A stretch of DNA of 64,000 nt from Atrina japonica (taxonomy: Eukaryota > Mollusca > Bivalvia > Pterioida > Pinnidae): contig BROG01000462.1 in assembly GCA_030159075.1 (NCBI GenBank), positions 248,001 to 312,000 of the forward strand. The letters are read 5' to 3'. The notes beneath the pieces were generated by a model. The model was given only the letters and a program-made list of their open reading frames with translations, was not told the DNA's origin and did no database searches. Shown piece by piece: positions 44,723 to 56,700 of the stretch. Both the position numbers and the translations under genes were made by a program. The stretch's first letter is position 1, and each line of letters starts with the position of its first letter.

Positions 44723-47700
44723 GTAAGTCATGTATATTGACAAACTGAAACTCAACAAAAATTGAATGAATATGTCGATGATGATGTTGTCGTAGGTGTA
44801 CATCTGTACTGTAGAAGTGTAATGTATAAAATCGTAGAGTAACCGTTTTGTCTGACGTCTGGTTGGCCACATTTTTGGTAAATTATTGTTATTTCATTAA
44901 AAACTGGTGTGTTGTTTATACACACTGACCACATTTTAGATACACCAAAGTCGGATATCTGAGTCGGGGAAAGTGTCAGTTAAATTGTAGATATTGGCAT
45001 TCTTTTTCATTTTCGCAGAGGTGAAAAATAAGCATTATTGCTTGTGTCTAATTATGGAACTATGTCTTTAATTATCTTAAACAATGATATTCACCAATTT
45101 AGATGGGCTTACTCAATAAAAGTTATTTATTCGCACTACAGGCAAATGAAAATATGTCAATAAAATAAAATCTAGTATAAATATATGTCTATATCGTATT
45201 TATTATATATAAAACATAAAGGAGTCCAACAGCCGCTGAGATGAAAATGTAAACAAAAAGATTGACTAGCCTGTGTCTCGACTCAAACGCCCAACAATTA
45301 AAAATCGGGTATATGTACTTCTATGTCGTCTAATTCAGCGCGTCGTCTAATTCTGCGCTCAACTTTATGCTCAATTCACTATGTATACCAGCGATATGTA
45401 AAACCTAACAGTCGTAACTTTTGCAAAATTAACATTATTTATAAGGTTTTAGTTAACCATAGATGCATTTCTCCCTTACTGTGGTGAACTTTAGATGGTC
45501 ACCAGTGAATATTTATAGAGAATGGGTATGATCTAAGAGAGCGCCTGCCGCTGTGCGGGTTTTCAGGTACTATCCGAATCATCCGAAGGCACTAAAGTTC
45601 ATTCCAAAATAGTATTTATCATTATTACACATTAAAAAATATTTTAGAATTTAAGTCAAAATTATTTTTATCAATATCATGGTTTTTTTTTCATATGTTA
45701 AATGAACTGAATATTTATTATTTACCAAGCATGGCAAAATTCTCAGGACTCAATTTTAGACGCTATTTTGCTGAAATTTTTATTTTAAGAAACAAATGGG
45801 TGTTTACATATTTTGTCAGATTAAACAGTAACACTTTCTTGAAATAATCTATGCACTTTCCACTCAGGATCTCTGATAATGACCTACATTTGTCTTCAAA
45901 GTCATGTATCCTCTTGGTAACAAATATGATAATGTTTAATAGATGAAAAATTAAAGACTTTAATAAGGTTGAAGAAACTTATGGGAATCAGGGTTTAAAC
46001 TATAATTTTATTGTTGATTCAGCACACACAGTAATGAAATGTGTATCAATTAATTGCTGAAAGATGACTTCACATGTGTAAACACTAACAATTTGTTTTT
46101 CAAACATTGTAATTTATTAATACAGTGAATTAGGGCTTAGGGGCACAGAATAGGCCGACAGCATTGTACACCGGGAATTATCTATACTGTTGTCCTCTAC
46201 TACATCTTTTTGCATAAGTCCATGCAATGATTCAAAATGCCCCCATTTTTCCAATCAACCTACGGTTTTAAAATTTGAGTGAACTGCCATTGCAGGTCAC
46301 ATGATGTCTTGTCGTGTTGTGATCCCGACTGAATCAACTCGCAGGCGTTTATTTGAAAATTACCACTGTATACAAATTACAACATATCACTTCATTTGAC
46401 ATTGAAATATTGTTTATATCACTAAAAATATTAAACTTTTCATATAAAATTTAAATAATTAAACTTAATGTATAAAATTTAAATAATTAACACTTACCAT
46501 ATAAAATTTTAAATATTTTATACGATATTAAACTTATCGTATAAAATTTTAAATATTCATTTATCTTTAATGACAATAATAAAATATCAGATAATAAGAG
46601 ATTGTATTCATATTCAGCTTGACGAAACATCATGTGACCAGCAATGGCAGTTCACTCAAATTTCAAAACCATAGGTTAATCAGAAAAGTGAGGACATTTT
46701 AAATTATTGCATGGACTTGTTCAAACAATTGTATTAGAGGACAACAGTATAGATAATTTCCTGTGTACAGATACTGGACTTTTAATTGTTGGGCGTTTGT
46801 GTGTCAAGATACAGGTTATCCAATATGTTTGTTTACATTTTTATCTCACCGGCTGTTGGTCTCCTTTCTGTATTATATATAATAAATATGATATAGACAC
46901 ATGTTTATACTAGATTTTATTTTTTTGACATAGTTTCAGCCTCCTGTGATTTGCACAACCACTGTGCAGGCAAGCTCAAAAATTCTTTTCACATTACTTC
47001 CACACATATAAACATGAAAATTCTATTCATAGAATGGTCAAGCATACAGATTTAAAATTCAATTCAGTCACACAATGGTCATGCAAGTTAAATTTAGAGT
47101 AGAAATTCCATTTATACAATATTTATACAATGGTTCTGTAGTAAAAGAAGGGTCTAAAATGCCTGTGTAGCCATGCATAAGTGTTTGCTTAAATTTTTGA
47201 AGCTGTGTTTGAAAATCTACTGCTAAATCATTCTAAATTTTGCTTATATATGATATTATATTGAATCTGTGAGCATGCATATTGACAGTGTATGACCAGC
47301 CAATGAACATCATATTACAAGCATGAATAGTAAATGAATTATAAATGCACAGCATACCACCTAGGACACTTAGCATATGTGACAAACTTGTGCATTTATC
47401 CATCTTGCTGTATTATAACAGTAATCAACATACTATCAACACTTTATTAAAACAATAGTTATACACTGGGGGATATACTGCCCGTACATCAATTCGATGC
47501 AAGTTTGACTTCAGATACCTTACTCAATCATCAGGCATACACCAATATATCTATTATCTATATATTGCACATTTGTCATACATATTTTAGAAGTATGTTA
47601 CTTGTGTGCTATCAGTATGCTAGCTGTTTAGTAGACCATTGATCATGCCACTCTATGGCAACTTATGGCCAATGTTCTTGTCATATGAGTAATGTATTTA

Positions 47701-50700
47701 TGAAGTACCTCTTGGTTCTAGCATAACTTTAACATTTGTTTAGTATATTAATTATATGTTAGTATACGCACAACAGTTTTGAGCATACTGAATAATTTAA
47801 TTCTGCCTTAGCATATGTCAATGCATATTCACGAGTGCTTGAATTATATACAACCTATAATGCCTCACATAGGCCTGCCCCTAGGACATTATAAACCAGC
47901 ATAGGAATGATAATTTTCATATGCAGGCATTCGCTAGTGCGATTTCATATGCATCAGCGTGAAAGAGCCATAAACATATAATTATTAATATAGATTTTTT
48001 TGTGTATTTTTGTTTTATTTCAAGAATTTTCACTCATATAGAGATGTAGAGATGGCTGTAACAATAGGTGAACTAAAGTGCAACAAATCATTGCAATGAA
48101 CTGAACCAATGCAGTGAGGTATTTTTTGTTCACTATGGCCATACCTGCTATGACAGTGAACCTGAGACTCAGTTTTTAGTTTCATTTGAAAGGTCCATGA
48201 TTTACACTTCTTATGCTGAGCACTATTGGAAGGAACAGTCACTACTTTTTAAAAGTTTAAGCTTAGGTATGACCTGGTGTCTGGAAGCAATCCAGAACCT
48301 TTATGCTTCCAAAATACATATAGTTGAATCTTGTCGTCTCAAAATTCATGGGACCACCCCTGTTACTTCAGGATATCCAGGGGCCCGTTTTACGAAAGGT
48401 GGTAAGTCCTAAATCTTAAATTTTACTCCTAACTACTATGGCAACTCATCGCTGATTGGTCAGTCCCATGACAATTTGGACTAAGACTTAGGATTTAGGA
48501 CTTACGACCTTTTGTAATACGGGTCCCAGGACTTGAGATAAACACTATTTTACTAAACCTTTATTTATCAATCAAAATTGGGAAAGACTGTTCAATTGCA
48601 AAAGTTGAAAATTTTTTATTTAAAACATTGTATTAGAGATTTTATGATATTAAATTTTGTTAAGTATGGTATGAGGAATGAGCTTGCACATGTATACCTT
48701 TAGCATTGATTTACTACTGAAGAGTAAGAGTATTGATAGTATATTAACTCATCAACCCCTGATAAACATGGACTCTTCTGTAAATCAATGACTATAGACC
48801 AGTCCAAATGTGTCTTTAGGGTTGAATGAGTTAACGGTGTCTGTATGGTCATAAGGGAGCCAAAGGCTTTGATCATGCTACTGTATTTGACCCATTTAGT
48901 GCCCAGGGCGCTACAAAGTCAAGTAAGGGGTTTGGTGCTTAATGAGACCAAATACAGTATAATGGTTAAATTGATGTAAAAAGGTTATTTTTTTATAAGA
49001 CACAGTGGTAAAGTTGTTGTAGTTATTACTGAAGACATCTATCAACGCAATTCTGATGCTTGGGGCTACAGATAAACTGCTACTTAAGGATTTTCAAGTC
49101 CACATCTTGTTAACTAGATAGAAAAGATTCTCGATCATATGTAAGAAAAAGGGGGGTTGCTTATAGGCACATGGGCGCTTAATGGGTCACAAAATGATTG
49201 CAGGATGTAGTAATTTTTACCAGTGGTTGATCATTTATATCCAACTGTTTTTATGTTATTTTTTTTTACAAAATATGAACTGACAATTGACATGAATATA
49301 CTTGTAGTGGTGTTGAACACCAGAAGGCTGATTGGATGGGTATCCACGAAAAAATATGTCAAAGTTTAATAGCACTAAGACAAGCTGCTCCGTTTCTACC
49401 ATCCGAAGAAGAAAGGCAAAAAAGAGAAAAACAGCTGCTGGTTAAAAAGGTATATTTAATGAAAATTTGAAATTCATTGCATTAATTACAAAGCTTAATT
49501 TTTTAAGTTTCAATCTGTCAGAAATGGGCATTTTTACATACAGCTTATATTCGAAGTTAAAAATACTGTAATGTTTTTCCAACTGTATAGTATGATTTTT
49601 ATATTAATTATTTTGTTCACAAAGTGACAGAAATATAAAACAAAAAATTGAGGATTTCAATCAATATAATCAAATTACAATGTAACACTTACTGGACGTT
49701 GAAAATGTCATCATTCAGCCATTTAAATTGTGTTACGTTTAACGTAATGTAGAAAACAAGATAGGTGTTTCACATATAATTACCCCTAGCTCCTATCCTC
49801 TCTCGTCCAACTATAATCAAAGTGTATTTGACTAAGCAGAACACAAGAAATGAAACAAACCCAAGAAAACCTTAGGGTTACAATCATAATTCAATTTTTT
49901 TAAATCATAAATTCATTATGAAATTTAGTCAACACAGACGTATTTGAAGTTCAATTAATTGACCTAGCTGTCCATCTCTCTTATATAGCCTACTTATCAC
50001 TTACATATATAGTAAAACCTGCTTTTGCTTTAGCGACCACCTGTGTATAAAAGCCCATTTTTTTGCTGTCCTCAATAATACCATTTGTATACAAATCAGC
50101 CTGTATATAAAGACCACCTCCCTTTAAAGACTGGTTTTGTTGATCTGTCCTAAGGAGGTCTTTATGTGCAAGTTTCATTGTATAAAGGTCTGAACCAGAA
50201 TATAGTGAACTATGGTAAAGAAGAACCTAAATGGAGTGACCACTCCATTGTCCACTGAGACATGGTCTCCAAAAGATGCATTGTGTAAAAGATTATTATT
50301 TAACCCATCTACCCCAGAAAATAATTGACTACTGAAAATCAATGGACAAAGACCAGTCCAGTGCCTTTAGGGGTTAATAAACCAAATGTTTCTCAAAATG
50401 TGCTCTCAGAACACTGGTAGGTGGTATTTTATAAGAGTGTTATCTCAAAACAGGTTCCACTGTATTGCAGTCAAGAGTGTTGATTTCTATCTTTTAATTG
50501 TTATGGTATGTATCATATGTGATTGATTTTGTTATTCCAGGGCCACATGATCGACCTAACCAGAACAACAGGTCAAAAACTTTTATTTGAAGGTCGACAT
50601 GAACAAGCTGTACCTGCTGCTATGCAGTCACTTAGATTTGCAATTGATGTCCATGGGTTAGCTAGCATTGAGCTGGTTCCATCTTATCTTATATTAGGAG

Positions 50701-53700
50701 AAGCAAGTATAGGTAAGATTTTGACATTGTATTCTTCCAAAGATGTATACAAGAATAATGCTTGGCTGTACTCAGTTATTCACATAAATCTCTAAAAACA
50801 GTACTATATATACTGTACAATTGTCAATGACATCAGTAATCACTTAAAGCTGTAAATACATGACATCAGTAATCACTTAAAGCTGTAAATACAGTGTATA
50901 CAATGTACAGTTGTCAATGACATCAGTAATCACTTAAAGCTGTAAATACAGTGTATACAATGTCTTCATGTCTGACATCAGTAATCACTTAAAGCTGTAA
51001 ATACAGTGTATACAATGTACAGTTGTCAAAGACATACAATGTCTTCATGTCTGGCATCAGTAATCACTTAAAGCTGTAAATACAGTGTATACAATGTTTT
51101 CATGTCTGACATCAGTAATCACTTAAAGCTGTAAATACATGACATCAGTAATCACTTAAAGCTGTAAATACAGTGTATACAATGTCTTCATGTCTGACAT
51201 CAGTAATCACTTAAAGCTGTAAATACAGTGTATACAATGTTTTCATGTCTGACATCAGTAATCACTTAAAGCTGTAAATACATGACATCAGTAATCACTT
51301 AAAGCTGTAAATACAGTGTATACAATGTCTTTATGTCTGACATCAGTAATAACTTAAAATTCTAAACACAACATATACAATGTCTTTATGTCTGGCATCA
51401 GTAATCACTTAAAGTACTAAACACAACATATAAAATGTTTTCATGCCTGACATCAGTGATCACTGGATTTCATAAACTGAATGAAAAATATAATTGGTAT
51501 TGTATGAGCTAATTAGGTATCAATAATTCTAAAAAGCTAAAGCATAGTGTCATCCATAAAAAAATTTTGGTTTGCTGTAAGGCGACCTACTCACTCAGGG
51601 TCCCAAATTTTTTTTATTGCTGACATGTTCCAATTGCTTATATTGTACATGCATATGGTTTACAGTTTTCAAAAAAAAAAAAAGAAAAGAAAAAATACTT
51701 ACCTACTCATAGTAAAAACTATGAGTGACATTATACAGCAAACCAACAATTTTTAAGGATGGTATGGCTCAGTTGGTAGCTCGCTTGACTCTTGATCTGG
51801 AAGTTGTGAGTTTGTGTCTGGCGGATGGCAGGTTGGTTTCCTGTCCTTCGGATGAGACAGTAAAAACCAAGGTCCTGAGTCGCAGTAGGTGTCAGCACGT
51901 TAAAGAACGCTCAGTGATCAATGGCCATAAATACTGAGCATAGGCCAAAATTTGAAGCCCTTCACCAGCATTTGGTGACGTCTCCATATGAGTGAAATAT
52001 TCTTGAGGGGGACATTAGACAACAATAAACAATTAAACCATTTACTTGCTGAAGGCTGGTGTTCTCTTCCAAGGTATATAGTAACTGGGTTTCCCCTTCC
52101 ACCATTATAAGCTGGCTGCCATCTTATAACTGAAAAATTATTTATTGTGGCCCAAAACACCAACAAAACATATAATACAAAGAACTGAAGTATGCTCTTG
52201 ATATAGCATCAATCCCCATGTTAAATGACCGTCTATAAATTTCAGCCTTCAAATATTAATAGAATTTAAGTGGATCACTTTCCAAACTTGTACGTCACTC
52301 AGTATGCCAGCCAATTTTACATACAAACAAGAATCAGGTCAATAGGGTTTGAAATTTTGAATTTTGATAATTAGTCACTGACAGTATATATATTTATTGT
52401 TTCTGATGTAATTATTTTATTACTGAACATTTGTTAGATCTTATGCTATTTATGTTTACAGGTTTGGGGAGATTAAACCAAGCTGAGGAATACTTGGCCC
52501 AAGCACAGTGGACAGTTTTAAAAACACCAGAATGTTCAAATGCAATCAAATCTAAACTATACAGAAACCTGGGACTTTTATATGCAGCAAAAGGAGAATA
52601 TGATGAAGCATTAAGACAGTTAGCCGATGATGTGAGTATACAGTAAAACCTACTTGAAGGACCACATGTGTATAAAAAACCCTGGTCACAAAGCCTGGTT
52701 TTTTGTTGTGCGTATTGTACCATTTGCGTACAAATCAACCTCTATATGAAGACTCCCTCCCTATAAGGACTGGTTTTGTTGTGTCCTTAAGGGAGTCTTT
52801 ATACACAAGTTCCACTGTACTTTCCTTTATAGAAATATAAATGTTGAGGCAATATTGTGGCACACCAATCAGTGATCCAGAACAATGCAGGATAGTGCCG
52901 CTATGTGGCATCATTCTGGCACTGTGCATTACATAATTAATTCTAGACCTTGCATGGTGCCATGCAATTATTGTGGCAGTATAGCACCACAAGGTGGTAC
53001 CAGAATAAAGCTGTAAAATAGTGCCAGAAAACTAATTTGCATACATAAAGCAATAATGCTGAGGCTGCCTAAACAAAATAGCTATATGAGAAGCATCTAA
53101 CATTAAGTATTTAATGTATGGTTTGTAAATCTTGATCGACTTCAGTACTTCGATTAACAAGGTATTATATGACTTTTGAGTGCAGGTCTGGTATATTGAT
53201 CAAAGGGAAAGAATGAGGACAGCTAAATGATATATTGAAATTTGCCATTTACTTGGCATAATTTGACCTCCTCTTATTACTGAGTACATCTAAAAAATGT
53301 TCACACAGTGATACACAGTGATCTAACAACCATATATAATGAATCACCCACTCTCAAAGTCTGATTTTACAAGTCAAGCAGATAAGATATCCCACATACT
53401 TTTTAACCAAGTTGCTTTTAGTCCTGATTTCTATCCATGTATGACCACAGTACTAAAACCCTAGTTCCTAGAGAAGTCCTGCTATTTTCTATCTGGAAGT
53501 CAAACTCGATTCCTACAAGCTGAAAACCAATGTGGGTCATTATTTTTTAATAGCTAAGATCTATGGATATTGCTTTTAGTCTACACAGAGTGTGATTTAA
53601 AACATTTGTGACATATTATATCCATGTTTTATATTTCATATATTTTCATTAGTACAGTATCTGTCGTATCTAAGTCTTTGGCTGAATTTTTATAAAATAT

Positions 53701-56700
53701 CATTTAATACTAATTAATCCCTGTAACATACTGGGCCAACGCCTTTATTCTGCGTGCTTTTATCTTATCTTAAACTGCCAATAACATTTCTCCCTTTTTG
53801 TTTAGATTTATCATGCATCAGAAGAGTTTGGCACAGGTGACATTCGAACTTCAGGTGGATACTTTCATATGGCAAATGTTTTCTTCCGTCAAGGACGAAT
53901 GGATGTTGCAGATTCTTTGTATAGAGAGGTTAGTCAATTTGCTGGGACTTATTTCCCTTTTATCAACTAGTTTGCTTGCCTAAAATGCATGTAACTTTTT
54001 TTCCTGACACATAATTTCTTATTCAACACATTCGTTTTTTCGGCCTTCTTCATATTTAGAGGTACATATCTAGCATGTAAATTAATAAAACAAAAATACA
54101 TGAAATTTCAGAAATGTTTCAAAATACTGGATTATGAGTATTTATTTGTTTTCATATATGTAGGGTTCATATCTTTTCAGTCCACCTATTTAGAGGAGCA
54201 CATGTGTAGTACTGAAAATATCTCTGATATAATCTTGTTATCCCTATAAGCTGCCGAGAATTAAGTGTCAATGAAAATCAGATCTCCATTTCAAAAGTCA
54301 GACAATATATTTCAAGTTATTTTAATTATAGTTATATCTTAAATGAAATGATCTACAATCTTTAGGATAAAATGGATAAGTTTATATTTGTCATGTATTA
54401 AAAGTAGATTCATAATTCAGAATATAAAAACTGTTGTATGAAAGTCAAATATAAAACCTTGTATGAAAGTCAAATATAGATGTTGTCCCACTGTATTTTG
54501 GATAATATTTTTAACAGGTGAACACTTACGTCTTTTTTTTATTTCTATATTTTCAACAGGTTTCAAACATATGGTACAACCATTTATTACAAATAGTAAA
54601 AGTAAGAACCAAAACTCCAGCTATATCACACGGTATTGGTCCGCTGGCTGTAGAACAAAAAGAAGAAGAATATGGTTTAGGTAAAATTATATTCCTATTG
54701 CATTTGAAGTTCACTAATGACCATGTTACAAATTAGTCACTAAGTATAACTTTGAAGTCTGTAACTTGACTGCATAGTAAACTAGTATAGTTCTCCTGTA
54801 AAAAAAATTCGAACACCATTTTGATCTGTACCCGTAACTATAACAAAATTTGGAACTGTCAGAGTTGTTTCATCAATACTTATGCATCCTGTATTGCAAA
54901 CTCTTAAGTAAATTCCAATACTTTCTACACATTTACTGGTACCTGTTAATTCTGATGTTGATCTTGTGTTTGATTTAGGTCCAGACATTTATTTATTCAT
55001 TTATGTATTTTATCGTAGAGGGGCATAAAATGAAATGTATAATATAACATGTAAAATTGTTGAGTTTAAGTTTCATTTTCTACATTGTTAAACAAGATAT
55101 CTGTTATTTTGTAGATGAAGCCCAGGAGGCTGAGGCAGTTCAGGTGCTAAATGCAATCTATGATATGCGGGAGCATCAGCCGAACAGACGACCTCAAGAT
55201 CTGGCCAAAGTTTGCCATGCACTTTCTATGCTGTACTTTATACTCTATGATATACAAAAGGTACTAGAGCTTTTAAATCATTTCTGGGTGTTTTGTGCAA
55301 AGTATCAAATGAAAATTACTATTGTGTGTGTGTGTGTATCTAATTCAAGTGAAGTTGTGGTACAATATACACATCACTGGGTTTGAATTCAATTTAGGTC
55401 CAAGAGTTATCAACACAGTTAGTGAGTTTTTCATCAACGTGTGCTTGATGTAAGTTCAAGTCATGACTCACCGTATCTGAGTAATCCGAGTTGACCTGGT
55501 GGTACCACATCTGCAAGGTTTGAATTTTGCTTGGACTTATCAAGACAGGTAGTGAGTTTTCATCACCATGTACTTGGTGTAATATATTCAAGTCACAAGT
55601 TACCATATCTGGAGTAATCTGTTTTATATCTTTACCATTCCTATTCAGATTAGCAATATCTTAAAGTACCACAGTAAAGTCATTAGATGACACGTATATT
55701 CTGTGACAGTCACCATGGTCTTTGCCACTCCAGACTATACTCAGATTTAAATTGAATGTTGTGCTGCACTCAGTCCAGATGTGACTTAATGCTAAAGACT
55801 CACAACCTCATGGCTATTTACGAGATTGACTCACAATCACATGGCTATTTACGAGATTGACTCACAACCTCATGGCTATTTACGAGATTGACTCACAACC
55901 TCATGGCTATTTACGAGATTGACTCACAATCACATGGCTATTTACGAGATTGACTCACAACCTCATGGCTATTTATGAAATTGACTCACAACCTCATGGC
56001 TATTTACGAGATTGACTCACAATCACATGGCTATTTACGAGATTGACTCACAACCTCATGGCTATTTATGAAATTGACTCACAACCTCATGGCTATTTAC
56101 GAGATTGACTCACAATCACATGGCTATTTACGAGATTGACTCACAACCTCATGGCTATTTATGAAATTGACTCACAACCTCATGGCTATTTACGAAATTG
56201 ACTCACAACCTCATGGCTATTTACGAGATTGACTCACAATCACATGGCTATTTACGAGATTGACTCACAATCACATGGCTATTTTCGAGATTGACTCACA
56301 ATCACATGGCTATTTACGAGATTGACTCACAACCTCATGGCTATTTTGAAAATTGACTCACATCCCCATGGCTATTTACGAGATTGACTCACAATCACAT
56401 GGCTTTTTATTAGATTGACTCACAATCACATGGCTATTTATTAGATTGACTCACAATCACATGGCTATTTACGAGATTGACTCACAATCACATGGCTATT
56501 TACGAGATTGACTCACAATCACATGGCTATTTATGAGATTGACTCACAATCACATGGCTATTTTGGAGATTGACTCACATCCAACATATCCTAAAGATGA
56601 TTGGATAATGCTTCCATTTTTGCATTGCACTTATTGTAACTTAAAGTTAGCGATGTCCTTTAATTTGACATTTAGATATATCAACGACGTTTTGTCAATT

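Noticed and set aside
46707..46913. 68-codon frame in ZMYND12 intron 1
   Set aside because: It lies entirely within the right arm of the long hairpin.
55795..56582. CRISPR-like 31-bp repeats
   Set aside because: Head-to-tail tandem repeat without spacers.
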